Source of the DNA: Dipylidium caninum
Lineage: Eukaryota > Platyhelminthes > Cestoda > Cyclophyllidea > Dipylidiidae
DNA length: 64,000 nucleotides
Assembly: GCA_017562135.1 (NCBI GenBank)
Contig: QEYB01001179.1
Span: forward strand, 97,001-161,000
Direction: 5' to 3'
Shown: positions 1 through 13,100 of the stretch, in pieces
Layout: the number at the start of each line of letters is the position of its first letter
How positions within the stretch are numbered: the stretch's first letter is position 1
Position numbers and translations under genes: made by a program
Notes under the pieces: model-generated
What the model was told of the DNA's origin: nothing
Databases searched by the model: none
Seen by the model: the letters and a program-made list of their open reading frames with translations, nothing else

Positions 1-2044
1 TAACAAAAGGGAGGAGATGGAGGAGGAAAATGCCTGGGGGAAATAGTACGGTCTCCCTAAATTAATTAAGGTGTTCAGGTTACAGGCTTCTTTGAGACGA
101 GCACCGGACAATATCGATTGGCAATGCACTCCGGGCGGATTTTACTACTTAGTCATAATGTACAGCCTGGGTTTATCGATTGATGATGAAAAATCAATTG
201 AGGGTGGGCTGCTAGGTGTGGTACAAGTCGCCGTTATTTAATAGGCTTTCAAGGGAAAGAGTTGCTGATGCACAATAAATTTATTATTGCAAATAACAAA
301 AAATTTTCTGCGCATAAGTCGGTAAGAATTATAGCGAATGGTTTAGTTATTATGAAGTCAGATAAGTGGAACAAAAGTATTATTAAGGCAAAGATCGAGG
401 CAGAAATGGCCCCCTCTGCAATGCTTATTTCATGCAGCTCTTCTTACCGTCGTTTTGCCGTTGAATTGCTGCGTCAGAATGGATTCATAGGAAATTTTTT
501 AAATATTCCGAAGAGCTAGTCAAGCTGGCAGTAAATTTTTGATGCGTCATAACCTGGGACTAATGAATAAACACTAACGGTAATTAATAGTCTTTTTCAT
601 TATTAAATGCCGAACGACATCGATGCTTGAGCATCCTTACCTCCCGTTGGACCAAGTGGGAACGATATATTTGTATAACCGGTGCTGTAACTAATAATTT
701 CACACTGTGGCGTCACGTAATAACCTTAGTTACATATTTATTATGTTGGCAAATGTTATTTTGCCTCTGCAGCCATGATCACTACAAGAGAGGTTGGCAG
801 AATACTTCTTGTTCACCGCCAAGACCGTAACCACTTTTTCCCACTCAACCTTTCATCTTAAACTGGTCTTCCAAGTTGTGGGGAAATAAGTGTTCTGTTA
901 CTTGGGCTCCTTATTGCTGATAAGAAAGAATTTATTGTGTGATGTTTTGCACACTCAGCAAACCAAAATATCGTGCCGTGTATGCTTTGAAGCAAAATAA
1001 ATGCAATGGGAAAGGCGTAAGTCAGAATACACAAAGAAAGTTTTGGCTATTTTTACATGTCAACCATTAATCGCCATCAGCCAGAAATAAACACACGGTC
1101 AATTTTCGTTGTCATTCTTTCCATTGAGAATGTTTTCTTTGTAGTTGCTGGACTGGGTTTCTTAATTTTTCCAAATTTTTCTTGTCAAAGAGGTACTTCC
1201 GGTTGAAACCAGTTTCGAGGTTCATTGTACATCCTGAGCGAACGTGGAGGAAAAAATTCCTACCGCGGACCTTCTAAAAGGGACGCAGTGACTACTTTTC
1301 CTTTCGTCTCGGCAGGAGAGAGTTCCCGAAAGAGAGCTATCCACCAAATCAACTATTCGCGCATGGGGATCCTTCACATATCCACTATGGCAAATTAAAA
1401 TTTCTGTCTGTAAGTTCACCTGATTTAGTAAGACTCAAAGCCTTATTTTCTCTCTTCTCGCTTTTAGGAGTTTTTATGCCTAAGCCAATGCTATTAGTGT
1501 CGATGCTTCTATTGCCTCTAACTTCCAAGTTACAGCATCATCAACAATTCTGAAGTCAACAACAGTCTTATCTGCACTAGTGAGGCGCTAAGGGCTGGGT
1601 GTGGCTGGCCTTATTTCGTGAGCTCTCCTTCTTGCCTTCCACATCGACTCCTCCGTAGCTGAATCGCAGTGAAGTTGCCGTCTGACGTAAATCAATCTTT
1701 TATTTCATAGCCATGAGATGATTTAAGCGCTTTTGACTAAAGAAAACCATCTCCCATGAAGATTTATCCAGTAGCATTCGAAACCCCTAATCATGCGATG
1801 GGATAAATTCTCAAACACGAGAGGATAGCGAAAGGGAATACTACCTCAGCCGCAAAGGATGCCTTTAAAAGAACTTCTTCCCTGATATGGACTCTTCTTT
1901 TGAAATGTCTCAAGATACGAATGGAGGGAACCTGCTGGATGGAGCGAATTACCTGTTTCCCTCGAAGTGGAGTTCTCATTAGACGGAGAGAGTCTTTCCT
2001 TCAGGGTATTACTCTGAAATATATTTCAACGACTTCACAATTTT

Positions 2045-2062
2045 AATAATAATAATAATAAT
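2045..2062. repeat. AAT trinucleotide microsatellite
   Basis: Six uninterrupted AAT units lie in otherwise AT-rich intergenic DNA. No gene overlaps them. Confidence 0.9.
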
Positions 2063-5000
2063 GATAGTATCTTAACGTCATTTCAATCATTTAAGACCGG
2101 CTTTTATCGTGCAGTGCAAAGTGGAATTTATCTGGATGGAGATTGTGGGCGTGAAGGTCACTTAGTGAATGTTTTCCGATGTCCATTAAAGATAATTTTG
2201 CCGTTCCTCCTGAATGAATATATTTTGACCAAAAATAAGGATTATTTCTCTAATGAAATCCCCATACATCAAATTTATGTGGAGACGAAGGCATGTCGGA
2301 GGACTTCCTTTATGTTACAGACGACTTCCAGGCAGTTTCGTGTAGCGACAGTGACAAGGCTGCAGAATCGCGTGTCTATCAGGGAGCGGATGGGAAACAA
2401 CTCCCCTAATTTATTGTAAACATTCTAAGCCGTTTTCCGGGGGGAGTTAGGCTATTATTCCATGCGAATAATTCTCCACCTACTGACTGGCATTATCTTT
2501 GTCTTTGAGATCCCACTTCAACTTTCTTGGTCGACATTTCGACCTCATCAGTTGGGATAAAGTGAATATTTACAATGGACAGGGGCTCTTTTTAGGTCAT
2601 TGCTTGTTGATTAAAAGCTTCCACAGGGTTGTGCTGGTCTCGGAAAGTGAAAAAATATTTTGTTTAAAATAACCCCTCACCAAGAGGAGGAGATTTTACA
2701 GCAAGCATGCCCAATATTTTGGGCAATTAAAACTTCTCGAAATCATTAAAAGGTGACAGATCTTACGGGCAGAGCCTTAATCCCAATATCGCTCAATTCT
2801 GAAAGCTAAGAAGTTTCTTTTTTCCGATGTTCCTCTGTTTGCTAACATTTTGCAAGGTTAAAATTCAATTTTGGGTGGATTAGCCTCAAACTCTTACATG
2901 TTTTTTACCAGACTATCGTCGACGAGCAGGTGCTAATTGTGGACACTTGCAGGTGGATGTGGAGGATGGAGCGTTGTCGCTAAGACAATCTTCCACCAAA
3001 GCGACCCATTCATCTAGTCAGAGGAAAATGAGTTAACACCTGTAGTGAAGAGACCGCCAACAACTAATAGTCCTCCTCGCTGGGCAAATTAATTCGAACT
3101 GAATGGAGATAAATTGCCACAAGGAGTGGAGTAGCCACGGGAAGGGTCGATGGGATGGCTTTTTTCAGATGAGAAAGAGGCTTTACGCGCCTGCGTACGT
3201 GGCTACGTGAGTGAGGCACAGGGCGTCCACATTCCCAATTTAATTAATTAATGACCCGCAAACACACACAGAGGGACACCAGTGGGTGTAATTATTAGGC
3301 ACATTGGTGAGTAGCATGTGTGTTAAACAATACGTACTGCCTTTGGAAAATCTTCCGCTATTACTGGTCTTCTGCCTGCATTCCGGGTCAAATGGACTCG
3401 TGCGAGCTAATTTTGCGTCGTTGACGGATGTAGTCGAAATTAGGGGGATTATTTTGAGCCGAAACTGCTTCACGTCGCCGCAAAATGCTACATCAAAGCC
3501 AACAGAATGTCATAATTGCAGTTAATGTCTGGGACCAAATTTGAAAGGTAAACTTACCATTTATTTCATTATAGACTTCAGAACCCATGCGTTGCTCATA
3601 AGTCTCTCCGATTCTTGTTCCTGCTTACTGCATATGGGTTAAAATGTCGGACGTTGTTAATTGTTTTTCCGTCTAATCTGATTGCTATGGCTTGAGTTTG
3701 CTATAATTTGTAAGTAAATGTAAAGGAGAACACGGCGTGTTGGGAATCTTAGTCGAAATCGCGAAAACATTCTCGACGGTGTGTAATCGAGCCTCCGAAT
3801 TCCCTATCAGAAACCAGATATCGCAGACATGTCGATGAAGAACTCTAGGTCATTGGCAATTAGTGGAGGAAAACGAGATTCATGTTAGAAGTCAAGTAAT
3901 CTTGGTTTGGAAGGACGTCCTCAAACAAGCCTTTGGTTGGGAATTCAATTAGCCAATTTAGATTAGAGCTGTTGACAGAATAATAGAACAGTGAAATGAC
4001 TGTTATCAGTAGCGGACGTAGTGAAGTAAACAAGTCTTTAATGAGACAACTTGTACATGAAACTGTGCTACAAAGAACATCAAAGAAAACCCTAAATGGA
4101 TAGTCAAGATAGGCGGTAAAAATACACTCCTAATTGTGAAGATAAGCTGTTATATTTGGAAATTCCACTTTATTTGTCAGGTCTCTGAACGAAGAGGAAA
4201 CGCCGACGAATACTGGGAATCATGATAGACAGCGAGGGTGACATATGCTGTGGAAGGTTTGTCAACCGTCTTGTTATATTCAACAAATCTTACGTGAAGC
4301 TTCACTGGCAATTGCACTTTCTTGAGTGGAAGGGCAGACCGCTCTGCGCCAAGTCTGCCGAACTGCCAATAGTCGATGACAGGTCTGAATATCATAATCA
4401 AGGGAAATACTAATTGGGTCGACCCCTGAGCTCAAAATTGGGTTGACCTCCAAAATGCCCCGAGTCGGTGCCATGCCGCCCACTGGAATTAGAGTAGTAT
4501 CTGGAGGAGGGTTTTTTATCGAGTGAATCGGAGCTACCCTCATGTATTTACAATCTTTCACTCGCCTCTGTCCTATAGTTAATCGGGGGTCACGACAATA
4601 AAATCTACACTCTAAACAAGAGGACATTGCTTAGACTCCTTCCACAAGTGGACGCAATGGGTGATAAGGAGAGCTCGTCGCCTCCAAATCAAGTAATAAT
4701 TCAGTGGTCCTAAGAAAGACCACTGCCTTCTCCACCTCCTTCGAAAGCACCGAGGCTTTTTCGGGCAAATGCTCTAGTCTACCGTCCCACCGTCGGTTAG
4801 TGAATTGGCAGTGTGAATTTTTAACGAGTTCACTTTGCCTCCCAATCCCAAGGGGAAGCACAAGCACCTTGCCCTAAGTGTCCGGCTTTGTGGATTTCAA
4901 GATATGGTCTCCGGACAGAGATTTTTCGCTTGAATATTCGTGACTGTGAACGAACCAACCAGAAAACAAATATTACAAGGTGTTTATTAGAGCATAGAAC

Positions 5001-7441
5001 AGGTTTTGGCGACTAGAGGGCTTGAAACACATGAAATTTGAGCTACTATGACAACTGGCCCAAAAACAATTTCCCATCGCTACTTGTTCAGATTTCTCTT
5101 AGAATCTTTTACAGTTCTGTCGTGAGGCAAGCCATTGGGGCTCAAACAATGACAGTGAAGAAAAGCTGTCCTCCGCTCCTCTGTCTTATTTTGTGCTTGA
5201 ATAATCAGTCACGGAGTTTTTCGCCGCAAGTCCGCAGAACCTCGTTTCAGAATAAAATTTCGAAAAAACCTCAAATTCCAAAATTTCAAAAGAAAGTTTC
5301 TATAGTAACATTTTACATTTTAAAAAGCACTTACGTAGAGCAGTAAACCGTCAAGTTTAGAGGACGGTGTTCGTGGCATTGTTCCTTAGGGAAACCCCGA
5401 ATTATCCGCTCTCTTGACAAATGGTCTGTCATCCATTAGACTTCCAAGATTTAGAGGAAAGTAAGCTGAGAAGTCTCACGCTTCCAGAACCACTTCCTTC
5501 TGTTTCAGGAGCAAAAACTCTTATTCTCACAACCTCTGATTACATCCGCAATCAGTCCTACACGACACGAATTCTTCTCAGCAGTTTTTCCCATTCCAAG
5601 AGTGAAGGAGCATTTCCCACAACAAATGAAAGAAGTTGTGATTCACGTGAATTTAACTAGATCTACCGGTTTTAGACGCATTAGGTCATCATTTGTTAGG
5701 CTCTCCTAAGAATTGACCACGAGAGCATCCCGTCGTAGTCTTAAGGAAAGAACTCCGGCGACCTTTTGTGGGTCAACAACCCTCTGTAGTGTGAGAATTT
5801 GTGTTCTAGACCTTACTAAAGGATGTAAAAAGTCCGTCAGACAGGAAAAATAACTAAATAGGAAACACGACATTTACTAATTTTAATGTAGTTTAAAAAG
5901 TGGTGCTAAGTATATTCAACCAGTCCCTTTAAAACATGATGAAAAAACAGGCGCCAAATTGGGGTGGAAAGAGAGGGCGAGAGCTGGAGAAGTGGGGGAA
6001 GGGGAGGGGGGGATCGGACGTGGACTCCCCATGCCGATGCGTGCGTTCCCCAATTTTGCGCGTTTTTTCCGTTTCCGTTTCACTACTTTTGGCGTGTGCT
6101 TATTAGCAGGCCACAAATCGGCCTGCAAAACACGATGTCGACCAGTTGCCATTCCCTGAATTTAATTCCATCTCCAGTTCCCCATCTCAGCCGCCACCGC
6201 CGCCTCCTCCTCCTCCCATGACGTTGGAATGGGAAATACGTGGTTGGAGATCTCATCATCAACCCAATTAAGCGCTCTATTTAATTACTTTACAGGAGGT
6301 GGAGCCACAGGAGACTTCCATTCTGAAGGCATGTTTCACCGTGGCACCGAGGACGAAGGATTTCTTCTCGAAGTAAGATGGTGATATTCAAAAGTATTAC
6401 AGGCTTTTACGTAAGTCCTTTGGCTGTTTCAGCCGAAGGCTGTAGTTTACAAGAGGAAGTAAGCAGAAATTCCCTTCAATAGTTTGCCAAGTCAAGTGGC
6501 CACTTTACGCCGACGGAAGAGCGTAGTAATAGTCCGGAAGTTAATGTGTAATTAAAGGACATTATTAATTCTAGTCGACAAAGATAATGTGCACCTCGTT
6601 AGCTCGGGCCCAGGTACCCATTGTCCATAAATTTTTGTTTGCATTTTTATGTCACTAAGCTGAACAGGGGCCCAAAATAATTGGGGGTAGCAGAAAAAAG
6701 ACTGCCAAGTTCTTCTTTTCTTCCACTCGGTGATCAGTTTAAAACTCGATGTTTAAATCTGAGGAGATTTAGATGCCCGCACAGGTAGGATTAATTGGGC
6801 GACGCCACGGCCACAATTCGAGGTTAACATCGGAGCGTCCTCCTTTGACTGCTTGTAAGATGGAAGTGACAAGATCAGGTCGTGGACATTAAGTAACCCC
6901 GATCACCAAATGGAAATACCTTAATTTCGGGAGGTGACGCGTCAGGCAACTGAGATGGTTGAGTTCCTTAGTCGCCCTTAAGGAACATCAGGAGGATAGT
7001 GAATCCAACCAACACCAATTCTCGAGAAAATGATTGTGTTTTAAAATGTAGTCACTATACCATTTTATTCTGTTCGCCTTGTCGGTGGCCTTTCAGCCCT
7101 CAAACAATCGTGCTTGACCAAAATGAGGGGATTTTTGACTCTGTCCTGTCATCACCTCAAATGAGTAAAAACACACGACTACCAAAAACCGCGTTTGCAC
7201 ACACGCACACAAACACGCAAAATCCGCTAATTGACTAGGGAATTTGACGACTCTCTCTATTAACTCGCATTTCAACGAGGAGAAATGAGGAGGGCAGAAT
7301 GGGTAGAGGGGACGAGCACAAAAAGTGAGAGCCTACTTGACAGCCCGATTTTACCCTTCCTACGTTCGTGCGTGGTGTGAGTTGTTTAGTGCATTTAAAC
7401 AAAACACAGAGGGAGAGTAGGAGGACAACTGCATTGCTCAC

Positions 7442-7453
7442 CGCTGCCGCCAT
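7442..7453 (-). other. Possible minus-strand first coding exon (Met-Ala-Ala-Ala) after an AAAATGGCGGC motif
   Basis: Reading the minus strand, the motif AAAATGGCGGC (the YY1-type ATG-overlapping element known in vertebrates) places an ATG at 7453-7451, followed by three Ala codons and then GTGAGC, a good splice donor. Without splicing, the frame reads as a hydrophobic leader-like stretch rich in Val and Leu. A short first exon of an otherwise unseen minus-strand gene is one reading. Chance is the other, and I found no downstream exon that fits. Confidence 0.15.
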
Positions 7454-9837
7454 TTTGAATGGACCGGTTTGTTCCTCCCTCCCGTCTTCCTCCTTGGGGA
7501 TGCAGTTGACAAGAGCAACCACCGCGAAACAAAGTGCTGTCTCTAATTGATTACACCCCTCGGTAGAGTTGCCACTTCCCCGAAGATACGAAATTTTGAA
7601 AAAGTAATGTCCGAAACATGAAGTTCAGTGGATGATAAATTTTATTCAATTAATGCTTCCACTATGAAGGAATGTTAGCCAAATACTTCCGACAATCTTG
7701 TCATATTGTCGTTTAAAATTATAAATTTGCATAATCCTTCCTTTCTCTCTCTGGAAGCATAGAAATTTCCATCTACCTTCAAAGTCTAACACCTTAATTT
7801 TATCGAAGGATACGTCAAAATAAACCTTAAAGTTAGTAAAGAACATGTCCTCCTGAGTTTCGTCAAAAGTTCTGTTGTCTCACACTATTGTGTCGACCAA
7901 CAAACTTTCTGGACACTCCGTCTTTCGTGACGAAGGCACTTCAAAAAGTTGCAATAACACTGTAGAAATGATTGCTTTTTTGGGATTTCTAAGCAAAAAT
8001 GCATAAACAGTGGCCCAGGTGGGAGGGTTTTGCTCAATAATCGCCGCTGCGAGGAGGAGTGCGGTCTGCACGGTGAAGCCGAATCGATAAGCGACCATCG
8101 ATTAAAAAAGGTGCGTGTGGAGCTGCAGGGTTAAGAGCGAAAATCGAATATCCCAGAATTGCGACGCGTGCCTGCAGTCGTATTAATCAGAACGAACGGC
8201 GCCTGCCCGCATTGTGGAGGGAAGAAATGGGGTTAAAGGGTAAAAGAGTGCGCTCTTTCCCATTGTAGGAGTTCATATGTGGTATCAAGTCTTTCCTCCA
8301 ATGACAGTGTACATCGTAAAATATCTCACGTGATAAAGAAAATCCGAGAAAGTAAACTCCTGTCCCAATGATTCTGAGACTACACGTCCAACTACGTAGA
8401 GACATAAAGTAAAAGAACAGATGTCTGGTGAAAGGTAGGCATGATTAATTGTGATCCGACAATTGAGGTGGCAGCCTTCAGGTTGTCAATGTGACTGTAA
8501 ATGAGAGGCTTCACCGCCACAACCCGGTACTTTTGCGCACGCGCCTTTGTTAAATTAATCAAAAGCACTCTCGACATTCTTATGGCTGACATCCGACGAG
8601 ATCAATCCCCAACGTCATTCGCAAGTGCCCCAGTCCTCGAATAAAACGGCCTAGACTTCATGTTACTTCAGGGCGACGCGCAAGCTTCCACTTAACCTCG
8701 CTTCAGCTTGTCTCAGCATACGAAACATGTTCTCACCGTACTCAAACAAAAATCAGCATCTTATACCTCTTCCATGTTTTTTGACTACACACATTTCGTT
8801 TATCCATTATGAAGAAACGTTATCGGCCAAAAGATCGTCTGGAAAAGCCTGCCTGCAAATTATCTAAAGTTAGAACCTCTTCGTGACGTGATTAGGCCCT
8901 ATGACCTTTTGTCTTGGTTGATTAAATGCCTTAGAACAGCTAAAGCGGTTTAGACCAAGAGCATTCTCTCAGTGAAGTAGCTTCCCATCGAACCAAATCA
9001 AAATCCTCCAATACGCCAAAATTTGCCTCCCTAATTTATAAATAAATCTAAAAGACCAAAAGCACTCGTGCTTTTCTTTTCCACCATGTGACAGTAGATG
9101 CGATTTTTAAAATAATTTACAACACTAGACTGTAAGCTGCGCCATCACTGACTTCGGTGGAGTCAAAAAGCAAACGAGATTAATTTGAAAAATTCTTTTA
9201 TAATCCGTTACATCAAAGAGTAACAATGTTACAATCGGGAGCGTTCGTCTATGAGATAATTAACTCAAAATATGAAACTATCATCGAAGGAACTGAAGTG
9301 AAAAGGTGAAGTCACAAGGTACCAATAAAGCTCAATGCTAAGTGAATATCTAGAAGACCAAGGATTTAGTCTCAAACACCTCTCGTTAGGCAATCACAGT
9401 AGAGGGGTGAGATAGGCTCTGTAACTGCCTCCTAAATAGTGAGATTTGCCAATATTTGTGAGAAAGACTTGTCCTCACTTAACTGCTCACAGCAGCTACA
9501 ATTTCCTGCCTACTTACTATGACATGGTAAATGTTTGATTACATATAGTGAACGTTCTGCCCCTCAGCAATGGCTGTGGCGATTGAATGACCAGGTAGAT
9601 TGACGAGGAAATTTCTCTTCCTAACGTCGCCACACAGGTAGATCCCTCAATCCTTTTATTATTTTAGCTAATCCACTTTAAAACTTGAAACCCAATGATG
9701 CCGCACAAAAGGAGACTGTAATTCCACTTTTACACCAGTCAAGAAAATAAGGTGCAACCGGGAGATAGTCATTTTTACTTAAATAAGACATTAACATACA
9801 GTACATCTATAAAATTGAAATGCAAAAAGGAATATCA

Positions 9838-9843
9838 TTTATT
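9838..9843 (-). terminator. Candidate poly(A) signal of the MASTL-type gene
   Basis: AATAAA on the minus strand lies about 230 bases beyond the proposed stop codon of the kinase gene. The position suits a 3' UTR, but the motif alone is common in AT-rich DNA. Confidence 0.3.
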
Positions 9844-10071
9844 TCATTAAAAGTCGGATCCGCTATAGGTGAAATGGTAAGACCTCGTGGCATTCCGTAG
9901 CTATAAATAATGGATAATCAAATATTATACACACAATATCAGCAGAAATATGAAATAGCGTTGAACATAGGAATATTGGTAAAGACATTATCTAGAGCAA
10001 TCGAAGGACGACGCTCTACGTAAATTTGCACCAGGTCTCCTAATCAGGAGAAAATAAAAATGCTGGTACGA

Positions 10072-10116
10072 CTACGGGAATACGCTGGAATAAATCAGGC
10101 CAGCACAGTGCTCTAG
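10072..10116 (-). CDS. MASTL: Possible terminal MASTL exon
   Basis: An acceptor CTTTAG on the minus strand, 75 bases past the previous donor, would add [14 protein letters not shown] and a stop. A second acceptor four bases on would add STVLA and a stop. Vertebrate MASTL also ends shortly after YFE, so a short tail is expected, but neither version resembles the vertebrate end. Confidence 0.4.
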   Translation of the reverse strand, partial: LEHCAGLIYSSVFP

Positions 10117-13100
10117 CTAAAGACCCGTCACCTTGTTGAGAACATAAAAATTCTACTGAAATTATTTCAGTAAAAAGATTAAATATCTTACTTCAAAGTA
10201 ACATGTGTCCGTATCGTCGTCGGGAGAGGGCACAAAGGGCATCTTTACATTCTGCAGTTCACTCCAAGGTCCCACCTCGCGGAAAAAATGATGCTGATCA
10301 ATGTTGGCCGCAATTTCCAATCGTTTCAAAGGGTCTCTTGCCAAGAGCCCCCTAATAAGATCGTTCGCCGTTATAGAAATGCCAGCGTCTTCATCCATTT
10401 GTGAAGTTCTGATATCTGGCCACGGAATGTCTGAAAGAATGAGAAGGTCTCTGTAACTCTGTAACCAAGATAATGCACGGAGTTCCGGTCTTTTCAACTG
10501 TAGCGCTGTAGCTTTCAATCCAATTCCACTACTAATCGCACTCTCACCATGCGCCGTCATAATTGTGGCGAGTTAAACCAAAGCTACTCCTTAAAGGTCC
10601 TTTAGGAATAATATAAGGCGCTCAGATGTGGACGCAAATGACTTTTTATTACCTAGATTGATTATGTGTTCAAAGATAGCCTCAAGACTATCATCAGCAA
10701 AAGGGGAGACTCCGGTGAGCATCTCGAAGAGGATCACCCCCAACGCCCACCAATCGATAGCCGGAGAGTCAGCGGCCTGCTGACATTGTGGAAAAGTGAG
10801 CAATTCCGGAGCCAAGTACTCCGGTGTACCCAAAATTTGTCCTGGTTGCACATGTTCTGTGATATTTGCTGATGGCGTCGGTTTCTAAGAGCAGAGAAGA
10901 AATGCAAAAGGCCACATAGAGGTCGGAACACCGAGTATAACCATGGAGTAACCGAGCCACACACAACTGATAGACATCCATTACAATGTAAATCCAACCA
11001 AATAAACTCCATGGTTTCTTTTAATTTCAGTCACGATATTCGTTGCAGGCGACTTGTTCACATGAATTCTGTTAAGAGACCAACACTTCGCTGAGTCCTA
11101 ATTAACTTGAATCCAGTAGAAAGCGAATGAAAATTTCGTCGAAAAGAATAAAGAATCAAAATCAATAAAATCGGCGGGCAAATACTGTCCAAAATACTAT
11201 CTTTCGTAAGGGTTTGAGGGGAACGTCCACACTTGCCATCACTTCCCATCACTTCCAATCTCCGTCCGAGTCGGGACAAAGGCAACAAATGAATGGGTAT
11301 TGAGAAATAAATGGGTTTAAGACATCCATTGAAGAGATGGATGGGATATTTATGTGAAGGCGTTTGAATGGTTTAACTCATACCACTTCTGTGCACTCAC
11401 TCGGAGTTCGTGGTAAAGAGAGGAGGAGTCGTATGGATCGTAGGGTTTGCCCGTCAAGCGGAGAGCGAGGGGAAGATCTGTTGGCTGATGGTCGGAACTG
11501 TGAGTAGATGCTTCGACGGAATCGCTATCAATACTGTCAAAGAGTCGTGCGTGTGTTTTGCATATCCTCCGATCTACTCTGGTCTTGTGTCCGTATTCCG
11601 CAACCTGGAGATAATAAATAAAAAGGTAAAAAGTGAGTCAGCTTGGTTTTAACGAAAAAGGTGTCATATTGATAAGAGAAAAAGACGCAGACAACAAATC
11701 TACTTAGAACAAAATTCAAAGAAATCATCCACCTTTGCAGCGATCGATGTATAAGGACGTCGCAGAGACTTGGGCATCTTTAGTGGGGTCACTTGTATGG
11801 ATGGTGGAGAACTAGGCCCGAAAACTGATGACTTGGAGGGATCCCAATGTGATAGACAGACAGCCCCTAAAAGTAGTCAAGCAAGAGTGTGCGGTCAGCA
11901 TTCATTGCTCCAACAGTTTAGTCGCCTGCAATTTACGCATATAAGGCTGTAACAAGAAGGGAAGAGATCAGGGATGAGAGGAAATTCGGAGAGCAGATTT
12001 CTCACTGGTTAAATCGGCTGAAGTAACGCGTTTCCGTTGGCCAATTTCATCGGGAAAGATTGCTGAACGAATCCGAGACCTAACAGCTCTAGGAGGAGGT
12101 TCTGCGGGGGTCTTGAAAATAACATCAGAGGAAACGACAAAATTTTCTTTGTTGTCACTATGACCGATACTGTAATAAAAGAACGGCATATCATTCGAGA
12201 TATTATCAAACACAAAAAAACACGTTGTACAAAACAGATTAACTCAGAAGCAAGTGGGCTTGCATTTCTGAAGCATGGCGTGGAATCGCTCCAAGTGAAT
12301 GGGTGGAGGAAGGCGAGGATGGCGGAGACGAACTGCTCGGTCGACGGAGCTTCAGAGCTGATATCGCTCGCCGTAGGTTAAAAACTTCGGTTTTGTCGTG
12401 TGGAGAAGATGAATTGCGAGGTAGTCCCAAACTCTCAAGCTGATCACAGTTTCCCTCAAGTGGCAAGATATATGGTGTACTTATCTAGAAAAGTCAGAAA
12501 CAAATTAATCAAAGGCTTAGTTAACATCTCGGAACACATCTAACGCCTTTGTCTAATGATATAACTAGATCAGCTCCACCGGGAACGTAAGGGTAGCAAT
12601 TACATTGGATCTACCGCAAAGTTGTCCGGTTTTGGAATAAAAAATACGAGTCTTTCCTACCGAGAATAAACTATCAAATAATGCAATTACCACTGCGAAG
12701 GTAAAATGCATATCATATTTCTGAAAAAATGTTTCGTCTCTCGATGCGGAAAATTAAACCATTGTTTGTTTAATATTCTTTTACTTTGAGAATTTTATGC
12801 TCATTCCGAAGAATATGGGAAATTCGACAAAATTTTGCGGTCTATTTTTGACGGGTCGCCAAGCAGCCTGTGGCCTGGCCCCATTGCGGTGCAATCTGAT
12901 GTCCTTCTTCTCCAACATCATCAGCCCTTTTTTCGACCGCTGTCTCATTTATCCGGTTGCTGCCAACACCTCGCCCAATTCAGCTTTTTGTTCGGTTTTA
13001 GAAGGCGCCTAATGCACTGCTCCGCCACCGCCCCCACCACACGCACCACAACAACATTCTCTCATTCAGAGTCAAATTAGCTTCAGAGTTGGCGGAGTCA

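Larger units (their letters stand above)
1..10071. other. Intergenic DNA, no supportable gene
   Basis: All six frames hold only short open stretches, none longer than about 115 codons. None has both a convincing splice context and a recognisable domain. The stretch contains an AAT microsatellite near 2045, a G-rich patch at about 5985-6015, a CCG/CCT-rich patch near 6190-6220, CA-rich sequence near 7195-7220 and a possible minus-strand first exon at 7442-7453 (listed separately). The left part may include distant exons of a gene that starts outside the window; I cannot show any. Confidence 0.5.

Noticed and set aside
10666..11012. Several open frames opposite and beside the kinase activation-segment exon
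   Set aside because: They are other-frame readings of the real kinase exon, which reads GTPEYLAPE and DWWALGV.
12875..12905. Short similarity of CCCATTGCGGTG context to 25905-25930
   Set aside because: About 20 matching bases without extension on either side; too short to call a repeat.
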